A stretch of DNA of 64,000 nt, taken from NCBI RefSeq assembly GCF_020567525.1, contig NZ_JAJCVI010000001.1:124001-188000 (forward strand), in the 5' to 3' direction. Position numbers and translations under genes: made by a program. The stretch comes from Halorubellus salinus (GTDB lineage: Archaea; Halobacteriota; Halobacteria; Halobacteriales; Natrialbaceae). The notes under the pieces were generated by a model, which was not told the DNA's origin, did no database searches, and saw only the letters and a program-made list of their open reading frames with translations. Every line of letters begins with the position of its first letter. Within the stretch, counting starts at the first letter, position 1. Below, one piece after another: positions 37,122 to 45,679 of this stretch.

Positions 37122-37924
37122 CCGCGGAACGGTCGGAGTCCGTGGACCGTAGCGGACGCACACCGGATAGGGCCCGTCCAGTGTTCGAGACGACTCGTGG
37201 CGTTCGAGTCCGGTCCGTCACCGCCGCCGAGATGCGAGCGGTCGACCGGGCTGCTGTCGACGACGTCGGCCTCCCGCTGTTGTCGATGATGGAGAACGCC
37301 GGCCGGAACCTCGCGAAGGCGAGCCGTGCGGTCGTCGGTGGACTCCCACAGGACGCGGCCGTCCTCGCTGGCGGCGGCGGCAACGGCGGTGGCGGGCTCG
37401 CGGCCGCCCGACACCTGGCGAATCACGGGACCGACGTCACCGTCGTCCTCGACCGCGACCGCGACGCACTCGAGGGCGCCCCAGCCAGTCAAGCGGCCGC
37501 GCTCGACGCCACCGACGCGACGCTCGTGCACGGCGACGGCGCGGTCCACGACGCGGTCGACACCGTCCTCGACGTCGACCTCGCCATCGACGCGCTCGTC
37601 GGGTACGGACTCACCGACGAACTCGACGGCACCGCCGCCGACCTCGCACAGGTCGTCGACCAGGGCGCGAAGCGCTCGCTCTCGCTCGACGTCCCCAGCG
37701 GGTTCGACGCCACCACCGGCGACGCGCCCGGGCGAGCCGTCCACCCGGACGCCACCCTGACACTCGCACTGCCGAAGACGGGTCTCGATAGCGTCCCCGG
37801 CGACCTCCTCCTCGGCGACATCGGCATCCCCGACGGCGTCTACGAGCGCGCGGGCGTCCCCGCACCAGACCCGTCGGTCTTCGACGGACAGTACGTCGTC
37901 GCGCTTGCAGTCGTCGAAGAATAA
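37118..37924 (+). CDS. nnrE: NAD(P)H-hydrate epimerase (YjeF N-terminal domain)
   Basis: This 268-residue protein repairs damaged NAD(P)H hydrates by interconverting R and S epimers. VTAAEMRAVDRAAVDDVGLP opens the YjeF_N fold, AGGGGNGGGGLAAARHLAN is the nucleotide loop and the catalytic Asp lies in SLDVPSGFDATTGD. Most archaeal homologues are fused to the ADP-dependent dehydratase domain; here only the epimerase is present, so the dehydratase must be encoded elsewhere. A 35-residue basic/acidic N-terminus precedes the domain; the real start could be internal. Confidence 0.9.
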   Translation: MTAERSESVDRSGRTPDRARPVFETTRGVRVRSVTAAEMRAVDRAAVDDVGLPLLSMMENAGRNLAKASRAVVGGLPQDAAVLAGGGGNGGGGLAAARHLANHGTDVTVVLDRDRDALEGAPASQAAALDATDATLVHGDGAVHDAVDTVLDVDLAIDALVGYGLTDELDGTAADLAQVVDQGAKRSLSLDVPSGFDATTGDAPGRAVHPDATLTLALPKTGLDSVPGDLLLGDIGIPDGVYERAGVPAPDPSVFDGQYVVALAVVEE

Positions 37925-37986
37925 CGGAACGAGATCGGATGCGGCGTCGCTACGACGTCACGGACTCGAATACGGGTGTGCTGGCG

Positions 37987-38463
37987 CTACGACTCCACGG
38001 GTTCGAACCGGTAGCCGTCCCAGGACTGACTGTCCGGTTCGCGGATTCCAGCGCCCGGTTCGCGGAGTTCCTCGACGTACGTCGGCGCGACGACGTCACC
38101 GGATTCGACGTCGCCGGTCGTGAGCTGTGCGAGCGTCCGCACCGGCCCCTGCACGGTCCCCGCGGTGAAGTCCTGGGACGCCTCCAGGGCAGCGTCGAGG
38201 TCGAACTCGACGATCGCGAGATGGTTCGGTTCGCGGACGCCCGGCGGCGTCGCCGTACTCGTCGTCCACGTGACCACCTCCGCGCGCGTCTCCGAGAGGT
38301 CGAGTTCCGCGTCCTGTGACTCGCCGCACGTCGGGCACCGCTGGTGGCCGGGAAACGTCGCGTGCCCGTTCGTGCAGACGTACGCGGTCAGGTCGTCGCC
38401 CGAGAGGTGGCCCTCGCGGATCCGCGGTTCGTCGTCGCCGTGAGTGGAATCGTGGTCGCTCAT
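37987..38463 (-). CDS. bktBβ: OB-fold/zinc-ribbon thiolase partner (DUF35), BktB beta subunit
   Basis: In this 158-residue protein residues about 26-50 form a rubredoxin-like zinc ribbon (YVCTNGHATFPGHQRCPTCG) and residues about 60-150 an OB fold, the DUF35 architecture. Haloarchaeal BktB-type beta-ketothiolases need such a subunit beside the catalytic one. It starts within the stop of the thiolase gene (ATGA overlap at 38460-38463), so they are co-translated. It probably binds the acyl-CoA or channels substrate. Assignment as BktB rather than another thiolase partner rests on the Ser-type thiolase next to it and the PHA genes nearby. Confidence 0.85.
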   Translation of the reverse strand: MSDHDSTHGDDEPRIREGHLSGDDLTAYVCTNGHATFPGHQRCPTCGESQDAELDLSETRAEVVTWTTSTATPPGVREPNHLAIVEFDLDAALEASQDFTAGTVQGPVRTLAQLTTGDVESGDVVAPTYVEELREPGAGIREPDSQSWDGYRFEPVES

Positions 38464-39623
38464 GCTGCTGCCTCCAGGATGGTGGTGATGACGCAGTTCC
38501 CGAACCCGCCGACGTTGCACGCGAGCGCGACGTCCGCGTCGACCTGTCGCGGCCCCGCCTCGCCGACAATCTGCTCGTATATCTCGACGCCTTGTGCGAC
38601 ACCGCTCGCGCCGAGCGGATGCCCCTTGGACTTCAGGCCACCCGACGTGTTGATGGGGAGGTCGCCGTCCATCTCCGTCTCGCCAGCCTCCACGTGCTCC
38701 CACGCCTCGCCGTGCTCGGCGAACCCGAGCCCCTCCATCTGGAGGAACTCGAGGATGGTGAACATGTCGTGGAGTTCCGCCACGTCGACGTCGTCCGGTT
38801 CGAGCCCCGCCATGTCGAACGCGCGCTCGCCGCTCTCGACGACCCCACTCATCACCGTCGGGTCGTCGCGCTCGTGGACGACGTGCGTGTCCGTCGCTCC
38901 TGCGACGCCCGAGATGACGGCGTAGTCGTCGGCCCTGTCGACGTAGGATTCGGCTTCCTCGGCTGGGACGAGCATGAGCGCGGCGGACCCGTCCGTGATG
39001 GGACAGAAGTCGTAGAGCCGGAGCGGGTCAGCGACGATCGGCGAGTCGAGGACGGTCTCCAGGTCGACCTCCTTCTGGAACTGCGCGTGCGGGTTCCGCG
39101 TGCCGTTCTCGTGGTTCTTCACGGCGACCTTCGCGAGGCTCTCGCGGGGCGCGTCGAAGCGCTCCAGGTAGTGTCGCGCGGTCAGTCCGGCGAAGCTCGG
39201 AAGGGTGACGCCGTGCTTGTACTCCGCCGGGTGCGTGAGCGACGCGATGACGTCCGTCGATTCCGCGGTCGTCTTGTGCGTCATCTTCTCGCCGCCGACG
39301 AGGAGCGTCGCGTCGCTCGCGCCGCTCGCGATGGACTGCCAGGCGGCGTAGATGCCGGCGCCACCGGAACTCGACGTCTGGTCGACGCGCTGGGTGTACG
39401 CGCCGAGCGCGCCGAGGTCGTGCGCGAGTGCGTTCGGGACGCCCGTCATCCCCTCGAACTCGCCACTCGCCATGTTCGAGACGTAGAGGTGGTCGAGTGC
39501 GGACGGTTCGACGCCGGCGTCGTCGAGACAGGCGTCGCCCGCCTCGGCGAGTAGCTCTCGTATCCACGCGTCGCGCTGCCCGAACTGTGTCATGGACGCG
39601 CCGATTATCGCGACATCTCGCAT
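38460..39623 (-). CDS. bktBα: haloarchaeal Ser-type beta-ketothiolase, BktB alpha subunit
   Basis: This 387-residue thiolase-fold enzyme condenses acyl-CoA with acetyl-CoA, giving acetoacetyl- or 3-ketovaleryl-CoA for PHA. The nucleophile position (usually Cys in a CASGG motif) is Ser84 in VDQTSSSGGAG. The remaining residues are H285 in AELHDMF and H335 in KGHPLGASG, fitting the Ser-His-His triad reported for Haloferax mediterranei BktB. A Cys occurs at 369 in CNVGGFG. It is encoded with its DUF35 partner. The upstream 1.1-kb region belongs to the origin of replication. Confidence 0.87.
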   Translation of the reverse strand: MRDVAIIGASMTQFGQRDAWIRELLAEAGDACLDDAGVEPSALDHLYVSNMASGEFEGMTGVPNALAHDLGALGAYTQRVDQTSSSGGAGIYAAWQSIASGASDATLLVGGEKMTHKTTAESTDVIASLTHPAEYKHGVTLPSFAGLTARHYLERFDAPRESLAKVAVKNHENGTRNPHAQFQKEVDLETVLDSPIVADPLRLYDFCPITDGSAALMLVPAEEAESYVDRADDYAVISGVAGATDTHVVHERDDPTVMSGVVESGERAFDMAGLEPDDVDVAELHDMFTILEFLQMEGLGFAEHGEAWEHVEAGETEMDGDLPINTSGGLKSKGHPLGASGVAQGVEIYEQIVGEAGPRQVDADVALACNVGGFGNCVITTILEAAA

Positions 39624-39920
39624 ACGAGAGCCGTCTCCCGGACGCGTCTTATAGCTCGGTGTTGGCGCGAACGCCGTTCCGTCCGAGGACGCGGTCGGCC
39701 ACGATCGCCCCGCGCGGTCGGGGCGCGGTCGCTTCCGCCGTGGTTGCTTCCGCCGTAGTTGCTTCCGCCGCGGACGCTTCCAGGCCACAGAAGTGTTCGC
39801 TGCCGCCCCCACCGTCGTTGCGCGTGAAGCGACGCCGGGCTGGCGGCGTCGCGACCGAACGAGTGGTGGTTCAGCGACCGACACCCACCACTGGTGCAAG
39901 TGAATAACCGTGACGTTCCG

Positions 39921-40045
39921 AGCGTGGTCGCTGGGGCAGGACCAGGTCCAGGTGTGTTCGCTGAGGTTGAGGCGAGTGAGCTCGCTGGGGTTAGGACGAG
40001 TGTGATTGCTGGGGTTGAGACGAGTGTGGTCGCTGGGTCGAGGGG
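39921..40045. repeat. iteron-like direct repeats, about 24 bp, five copies
   Basis: Copies begin near 39921, 39951, 39974, 39998 and 40022 and share GAGTGTGRTYGCTGGGGTTG with several changes each; the last three are adjacent with a 24-bp period. They lie between two ORB-like elements in the region upstream of orc, so they may be additional initiator or regulator binding sites. Confidence 0.72.
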
Positions 40046-40424
40046 TTCGAGGGGGAGAGAGACACCACTGTTGCAAGTGAAGCGGTTCTGGGTGTGGGTG
40101 GTGGTGCGTGGGGCGGCGAGTGGCGGGGTCCGTCGACGACGTGGGCACTTCACCTGCAATGGTGGTGGGGTGCCCGGCGATAACGGCACTTTCAGGCCCA
40201 CTATCCGGCGAATGCGACGACTGGACGGACGAGCGGTCGACGATACGCTCGCCGAAATGTCAGCGCTTCACTCGAAACGACGGTGTGCTCGCACGTGACC
40301 CCTAGCCCAACCCACGCTTCACACGAAACAGTGGTGTCTCTCACCCCACCCCCAAATCACTCACCTTCCACTCACCCCACGAACAACCCGTCACCGCCAG
40401 CTCACCCTCGCCGCCTCACGGTTC

Positions 40425-40500
40425 CTAGACTACTCACTAACCTAGCTAGTCTAGCTAGACCGACTAGACTAGAGAGAATAGCAAAGAAAGGAAGAGAGGA
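40425..40500. other. CTAG-rich AT-rich segment, possible duplex unwinding element
   Basis: CTAG occurs seven times within 40425-40472, including the perfect 12-bp palindrome GTCTAGCTAGAC at 40449-40460, and is followed by A-rich AGAATAGCAAAGAAAGG (40476-40492). CTAG is generally scarce in prokaryotic DNA. The stretch is the most AT-rich part of the orc upstream region and lies between the ORB-like cluster and the orc start. Confidence 0.5.
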
Positions 40501-40702
40501 TGCAGAGCGGATGAGGCGCGGGAGAGACAAGAGGACCGTCCGACGAGGGACTGCCCGAGTTCGTTGGTACCGGAACCCGTAACGTGCGGCCGCACTCGTC
40601 ATCGCCGTCCGGTTCGAGACCTCGGCTCGGGGCGTTCACTCGAAACACTCGAATCACGTGAAAAGGCGGTCGTTAAATAGGGTGAGTGCTACGGTCGAAC
40701 GC

Positions 40703-41929
40703 ATGCGTCGTTTCGAGCGCAAGCGGACGATATTCGCAAACAAGGACGCGCTCAGAGAGAGCTATCAGCCCGACCGCATCCAGGAGCGCGACGAGGAGAT
40801 CGACGCGTACATGGACGCCCTCCAGCCCGTCATCGACGGCTGGGAGCCCAACAACATCTTCCTCTACGGGAACACCGGCGTCGGGAAGACCGCGGTCACG
40901 GAGTACCTTCTCGAACGCCTTCGCGAGGACGCGCGCGGCTACGACGACATCGACCTCTCCGTCCTCACCCTGAACTGCAAGCCCCTCTCGTCCTCGTATC
41001 AGGTCGCGGTCGAACTCGTGAACGAACTGCGGCCGGACGGCGGCGAGATATCGACGACGGGGTACCCCCAGCAGACCGTGTTCAACAAGCTCTACGAGGA
41101 GATCGACGCGGTCGGCGGCACCGTCCTCCTCGTGCTCGACGAGATCGACTCCATCGGCGAGAAAGACGAGTTGCTGTACGAGTTGCCCCGCGCCCGGTCG
41201 AAGGGCGACCTGGAGAACGCGAAGGTCGGTATCATCGGCATCTCGAACGACTTCAAGTTCCGCGACCAGCTGGACCCGCGCGTGCAGGACACGCTCTGCG
41301 AGCGCGAACTCCAGTTCCCACCGTACAACGCCCAGGAGCTCTCGAACATCCTCTCCTCGCGCGCCGAGATCGCGCTCCGCGAGGACGTGTACGACGACGC
41401 GGTCGTCCGACTCTGTGCGGCGCTCGCGGCCAAGGACCGTGGGAGCGCGCGACAGGCGCTCGACCTCCTCCTCCTCGCCGGTGAGCAAGCGCAGAACAAC
41501 GGCGACGACTTCCTCGAGGAACGACACGTCGAGCAAGCCCAGCACGAACTGGAACGCGAGCGCGTCGAGGAGGGCATCCGACAACTCACGCAACACGGGC
41601 ATCTGGCGCTCCTCTCGGTCGTGTCGCTGGCGCGCGCCGGCCGTACCCCGGAGCGCTCGCGGAACATCTACGACCGCTACCTCGACGTCTGCGACGCGAT
41701 GGGTATCGACAGTCTCGCGCAGCGCTCGGTGCACAACCACCTCTCGGACCTCCGGATGCTCGGTATCCTCACCGCGCGCGAGAACCGCTCGGGGAGCCGC
41801 GGGAACTTCTACAGCTACGAACTCGACGTCCCCCTCGAATCCGCGCGGCGCGCACTCGAGGACGAACTCGGCATCGAGGACGGCCTCGAACCCACCACGC
41901 AGGCCGCACTCGGCGACCACGGCGACTAG
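40703..41929 (+). CDS. orc: origin recognition protein Orc1/Cdc6
   Basis: This 408-residue AAA+ initiator binds origin repeats and loads the MCM helicase. Walker A is YGNTGVGKTAV and Walker B LLVLDEIDSIGEKDELLYEL; sensor and arginine regions follow (GISNDFKFRDQLDPRVQ; GSARQALDLL). The C-terminal winged helix (about 300-395, LAQRSVHNHLSDLRMLGIL) binds DNA. ATG at 40703 (MRRFERKRTIFANKDALRE) is the conserved haloarchaeal start. A partial ORB-like element 50-70 bp upstream suggests autoregulation. It is flanked on both sides by ORB-like repeats. Confidence 0.96.
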   Translation: MRRFERKRTIFANKDALRESYQPDRIQERDEEIDAYMDALQPVIDGWEPNNIFLYGNTGVGKTAVTEYLLERLREDARGYDDIDLSVLTLNCKPLSSSYQVAVELVNELRPDGGEISTTGYPQQTVFNKLYEEIDAVGGTVLLVLDEIDSIGEKDELLYELPRARSKGDLENAKVGIIGISNDFKFRDQLDPRVQDTLCERELQFPPYNAQELSNILSSRAEIALREDVYDDAVVRLCAALAAKDRGSARQALDLLLLAGEQAQNNGDDFLEERHVEQAQHELERERVEEGIRQLTQHGHLALLSVVSLARAGRTPERSRNIYDRYLDVCDAMGIDSLAQRSVHNHLSDLRMLGILTARENRSGSRGNFYSYELDVPLESARRALEDELGIEDGLEPTTQAALGDHGD

Positions 41930-42022
41930 TGTTTCCGCTGGCCAGTCGCTCCCGGCGACTAGTGTTTTCGCCGGCCAGTCGCTCCCGGCGACTAGTGTTT
42001 TTGCCGGCCAGTCGCTCTCGCC
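41924..42022. repeat. 33-bp tandem repeat starting in the orc stop codon
   Basis: Three 33-bp units (41924-41956, 41957-41989 and 41990-42022) start GACTAG and share GGCCAGTCGCTC. The first includes the last codon and TAG stop of orc, so the array repeats the gene end including its stop. It may affect transcription termination or mRNA decay. Confidence 0.88.
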
Positions 42023-42188
42023 GCCGAGGAGGACGCCGCAGAACTCGCGGTGTTTTGCCGCAGTGGCCGCGCGGACTCAATCCGTTCGTTCCACGCATCA
42101 ACCCCACCACCGCTGCATGTGAAGCGACAACGATGCGACGAAGCGGTCGCCATCCCGAAGAACCAACCGTGGACGCGGCCGTGACCGC

Positions 42189-42932
42189 TCAGAGGTCCAT
42201 GCCGCCGTTGACGTCGATGACCTCGCCCGTGATGTAACTCGATTCCTCGGTCGCCAGGAACCGCACCGTCGCTGCGATGTCGTCGATCTCCGCGAACCGC
42301 TCCAGAGGAATCTGGGCGACGATGCGCTCCTGGACCTCCTCGGGGACCTCGGCGAGCATGTCGGTGCGCGTGAACCCAGGCGCGACGCAGTTCGCGGTCG
42401 AGCCACCCGACGCCAACTCGATGGCGATGGTGCGCGTGAACCCGAACACGCCGGCTTTCGCCGCGGCGTAGTTAGCCTGCCCGAAGTTCCCCTGCTTCCC
42501 GACGATACTCGAGATGTTGATCAGCCGCCCCTCGTGGGCGTTCCATATGTCGTCGTAGAACGCTTGCGTGCAGTTGAACAGCCCGCCGAGGTTCACGTCC
42601 ATCACCTGGTCCCACTCCTCACGAGTCATGTTCACGAATCGCGTGTCCTGCGTGATGCCGGCGTTGTTCACGAGGACGTCGACCTGGCCGAACTCGTCGT
42701 GCGCGAGCTCGCGCATCGCTTCGACTTCGTCGCGGTCGCAGACGTCCGCCTTCGCGCTGATGGCCTGACCGCCTTTCTCGTGGATGCTCTCGACGGTCTC
42801 GCGCGCGGCCTCGTCGCTCGACCGGTAGTTCACGACGACGTTCGCCCCTCGCGCGCCGAGGTGTTCGGCGATGCCGCGTCCGATGCCACGCCCTGAACCC
42901 GTGATGACACAGGTGCGTCCTTCCATAGACAT
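42189..42932 (-). CDS. phaB: NADPH-dependent acetoacetyl-CoA reductase (FabG/PhaB-type SDR)
   Basis: In this 247-residue short-chain dehydrogenase the cofactor motif is TGSGRGIGRGIAEHL, with NYRSS after beta2 favouring NADPH. Catalytic residues are Ser in NISSIVGKQG and YAAAK, with NNAGI present. It reduces 3-ketoacyl-CoA to (R)-3-hydroxyacyl-CoA, the monomer for the PHA synthase encoded 287 bp upstream on the same strand. A role in fatty-acid-like synthesis cannot be excluded, but haloarchaea do not use FabG for lipids in the bacterial way, and the PHA context supports PhaB. Confidence 0.88.
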   Translation of the reverse strand: MSMEGRTCVITGSGRGIGRGIAEHLGARGANVVVNYRSSDEAARETVESIHEKGGQAISAKADVCDRDEVEAMRELAHDEFGQVDVLVNNAGITQDTRFVNMTREEWDQVMDVNLGGLFNCTQAFYDDIWNAHEGRLINISSIVGKQGNFGQANYAAAKAGVFGFTRTIAIELASGGSTANCVAPGFTRTDMLAEVPEEVQERIVAQIPLERFAEIDDIAATVRFLATEESSYITGEVIDVNGGMDL

Positions 42933-43219
42933 GCGTTGAGATGCGAGCCACCGGTGGCGACTCGACAGTATCTGGACAATCGTCCAACTGCATCTTAATG
43001 GTTCGCCCGTGTGCCTTCCCGAGCGCCGTACGGGCGGTCGTCATCTTTCGATATCACCCACTCGTCGACCTGATACGTCTCGAACTGCTGGTCGGAGGAC
43101 CGACCGTATCGAACGACGCGGCGTCGTGTAACGGTCACCCGCAAAAAGTCGAACTGCCAATCGCCGTCGGAACCGTCATCCCGTCGAGGAGCGTCGAGGC
43201 CGTCGTCGACCCTGACTCC

Positions 43220-44623
43220 TCACTCTGCGACGTGCGCGCCGGCCTGGTCGATCCAGTCCTCGACGCGAGACACCGGAAGGTCGGTGTCGCTCGCGACGGT
43301 CACTGCGTCCGCGGCGGCGAGCGCCGTAACGGAGTCGTAGCCCGCGTCCGAGAGGCGCTCGGCGTACGCCGGCCCGATACCGTCGAGGTCGGTGAGGTCG
43401 GGCGTGTCCGTCCCCTCGACCTCGATCTCGACGCCGTCACCGTCGGGGGCTTCGGCGGACGCGTCCGTCGCGTCCTCCGCGATGGCGGCGTCCGCACCAT
43501 CGACCGCCTCGACGTCGTGCTCGACCGCGTCCGCCTCGTCAGGCATCCGTGCCTCGAACCAGTCGCAGACGTCCGGCCAGAGCTTCGCGTGACTCTTCGA
43601 GGACACGCTCATCCCGATGTGTCCCGTCGGGAACTCCATGATGGTCTTGTCGTCGCTCGGGATGGCGTCGTTGAACGGCTTCGACGCCTCCGGCGGGATG
43701 AGGTGGTCGTACTCCGCGACGATCTGGAGCACGGGCATGTCGATCTTGTCGATGTCGACGTGCTCGCCGCCCAGGTACAGCTCGTTGTTCATGAGCTTGT
43801 TCTCCTGGTAGATGTCCTCGATGAACTCGACGAACGTCTGGCCGGCGACGTCGATGCCGTCACCGAGCCACTCCTCCATCCGCGCGAAGTTCTCGACGAA
43901 GTCCTCGTCCTCGACGTTCTCGTAGAGGTTCACGTACTTCGTGACGTAGTTCTGGACGGGGTCCATGAGCGCGAACCCGACGTCGAGGAACTCCGCGGGG
44001 ACGTTGTGGAACGTGTCCGTGACCGCACGAGGCTCGAAGTACTCGTCGTCGCCCCAGAGTTCGAGGACGCCGCTGTCGCCAGCGAAGCAGAGGCCGGCGG
44101 CCATGAGCGCGAGCGTCCGGACCTTCTCCGGGTTGAGTGCGGCGTACATCGTACTCATCGTCCCGCCCATGCAGTACCCGAGGACGTTGATGCTGTCCTG
44201 GCCGGAGCGTTCGCGGACGACGTCCACGCAGTTCTCCATGTAGCGGTTCACGTAGTCGTCGAGCGTCAGCGACCGGTCGAGCGACGACGGCTCGTCCCAG
44301 TCGATCATGTACACGTCGAACCCGTTGTCCAGGAGCGTCCGGATGACCGAGCGCTCGGGCTGGAGGTCGAGGATGTACGGGCGGTTGATGAGCGCGTACA
44401 CGACGAGTATCGGGACCGAGTGCTGTTCGTCGGTGCGGGACTCGTAGTGCAGGAGTCGGAGCTTGTTCTCCTCGTAGACGACCTCGCTCGGCGTCTCGCC
44501 GACCTCGACGTCCTGGAACGTCTCCGTGCGTTCCGGCGCGACCGTCGTCTTCTCGATGAGTTCGCTCGCGTTCTCCCAGGCCCGCCGCTGGGCTTCCATG
44601 GTGGCAGCGAAGGGGTTCTTCAC
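43220..44623 (-). CDS. phaC: class III PHA synthase catalytic subunit PhaC with C-terminal helix-hairpin-helix domain
   Basis: This 467-residue alpha/beta-hydrolase-fold enzyme polymerises (R)-3-hydroxyacyl-CoA. The nucleophile is C151 in the lipase-box variant GYCMGGT, with D306 in [10 protein letters not shown] and H335 in FPTGHIGMS. After the catalytic core an acidic linker (about 365-405) leads to a helix-hairpin-helix domain (409-464, [22 protein letters not shown]), which is not needed for catalysis and may bind DNA or protein. GTG at 44623 starts 1 bp after the phaE stop. PhaE is its required partner in haloarchaea. Confidence 0.95.
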   Translation of the reverse strand: MKNPFAATMEAQRRAWENASELIEKTTVAPERTETFQDVEVGETPSEVVYEENKLRLLHYESRTDEQHSVPILVVYALINRPYILDLQPERSVIRTLLDNGFDVYMIDWDEPSSLDRSLTLDDYVNRYMENCVDVVRERSGQDSINVLGYCMGGTMSTMYAALNPEKVRTLALMAAGLCFAGDSGVLELWGDDEYFEPRAVTDTFHNVPAEFLDVGFALMDPVQNYVTKYVNLYENVEDEDFVENFARMEEWLGDGIDVAGQTFVEFIEDIYQENKLMNNELYLGGEHVDIDKIDMPVLQIVAEYDHLIPPEASKPFNDAIPSDDKTIMEFPTGHIGMSVSSKSHAKLWPDVCDWFEARMPDEADAVEHDVEAVDGADAAIAEDATDASAEAPDGDGVEIEVEGTDTPDLTDLDGIGPAYAERLSDAGYDSVTALAAADAVTVASDTDLPVSRVEDWIDQAGAHVAE

Positions 44624-44624
44624 G

Positions 44625-45170
44625 CTAGTCCTCCAGGTGTTCGAGGACGCGGTCGAGCTTCTCCTCGACGGCGTGCTGGCGGCGCTCCAGTTCCACGAGC
44701 CGGTCGCCGACCTCGACGACCTGCTCGTCGGTCGCGAACCCGAGCTGTTCGAGCGTGTCCTCGGCCATCTGGTCGGCCTGGCGCTGGGTCTCCATCATCT
44801 GCTGCACCGTCGACCCCGTCCACGCGGCGAACGCGGTCGTCTCCATGACGTCCTTGAACGCGGAGTTCGCGGTGTTCAGCCAGATGTCGCGGAACTCGCT
44901 CGGGTCGACCTCCTCGCCTTCCATCGAGTCGTTGACGCGGTCGACCATCTGGTCGGCGGCGTCCATCCACGCCTGGTAGGCGTCCTTGTAGCCCTCGAGG
45001 CCTTCCTCCATCTCGGGCTGGTTCATCTGCTGGGCGTCGACGGCTTCGCTCCACTGCTCGACGAACGACGCCTGCGCTTCCATGTTCTGCTCCATCGCCT
45101 CCATGAACTGCTCGTTCATGTCGGAGACGAACTCGTTCCAATCTGTCGGGACTGTCTGTTGGTTTGCCAT
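44625..45170 (-). CDS. phaE: PHA synthase subunit PhaE
   Basis: This 181-residue helical protein starts at ATG 45170 ([15 protein letters not shown]). It is the haloarchaeal PhaE type, shorter than bacterial PhaE, with Gln/Met/Glu-rich amphipathic helices ([31 protein letters not shown]) and a C-terminal coiled coil ([22 protein letters not shown]). It forms the active synthase with PhaC. It is immediately followed by phaC and lies 44 bp after phaP. Confidence 0.93.
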   Translation of the reverse strand: MANQQTVPTDWNEFVSDMNEQFMEAMEQNMEAQASFVEQWSEAVDAQQMNQPEMEEGLEGYKDAYQAWMDAADQMVDRVNDSMEGEEVDPSEFRDIWLNTANSAFKDVMETTAFAAWTGSTVQQMMETQRQADQMAEDTLEQLGFATDEQVVEVGDRLVELERRQHAVEEKLDRVLEHLED

Positions 45171-45214
45171 AGTAATTGCTGCGAAGGGTGTACTCAAAAC
45201 GGTTGGGTCGGCAC

Positions 45215-45679
45215 TCAGGCGGAGACGGACTCGGTGACGTCCTCGACGTCGGCCTCGACCTGCTCGTGCGTGTCGAGGAAGGAGTCGAACGAGGAGTCGA
45301 CCGCGTCGACGTACGCGTCGGCGAACTCGTCGTACGCGCTCGCGCCGTCCTGCATCGCGTCGTTCATCGCGTCGAACGCCTGGTGCTGGCTCTCGGTGAG
45401 CTGGTCGAAGCCGTCGTCGACCATCTTCTCGAACTCGCTGAAGTCCGCGCTGCCCTCGGGCATCATGGACTCCATCGCGTCGAACATCGCGTGCCAGGTC
45501 TGCTTGGAGACGTCGTTGTTCTGCTCGGCGAGGGACTCCATGTTCTCCATGGCGTCCACGAACTGGTGGACGGTCTCCTTCTGGACGTCGACGGCCTCGT
45601 GGGTCATCTCCTGGGTCTGCTCGATCATCTGGCGCTGCATCTCGAAAGCTGCGGTCATGGGGTTGGTGGTTTCACTCAT
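45215..45679 (-). CDS. phaP: phasin PhaP
   Basis: This 154-residue helical, amphipathic and strongly acidic protein is rich in Met, Gln and Asp, with a repetitive MENMESLAEQNN and FDAMESMM character. It fits haloarchaeal phasins that coat PHA granules and control their number. It overlaps the preceding regulator gene by 8 bp (45672-45679), matching the phaRP arrangement of Haloferax mediterranei. No cysteines are present. Confidence 0.88.
   Translation of the reverse strand: MSETTNPMTAAFEMQRQMIEQTQEMTHEAVDVQKETVHQFVDAMENMESLAEQNNDVSKQTWHAMFDAMESMMPEGSADFSEFEKMVDDGFDQLTESQHQAFDAMNDAMQDGASAYDEFADAYVDAVDSSFDSFLDTHEQVEADVEDVTESVSA

Larger units (their letters stand above)
39809..42128. other. 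putative replication origin: repeated ORB-like elements around orc/cdc6
   Basis: At least seven related elements of about 25 bp flank the orc gene. Plus-oriented copies start at 39809, 39885, 40061 and 42104. Minus-oriented copies lie at 40146-40170, 40264-40287 and 40315-40338, with a partial one at 40633-40651. Aligned, they give ACACCACTGTTKC, then R-N-GTGAAGC, with GTGAA invariant. Plus and minus copies upstream of orc face each other, as in haloarchaeal origins where Orc1/Cdc6 binds ORBs. A CTAG-rich AT stretch (40425-40500) could be the unwinding element. The repeat differs from the standard archaeal ORB core TTCCAGTGGAAAC. Confidence 0.78.

Noticed and set aside
40283-40582. 99-codon frame upstream of orc
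   Set aside because: It overlaps ORB-like repeats and the CTAG-rich segment, and its translation is Pro/Arg-rich without similarity to any family I recognise.
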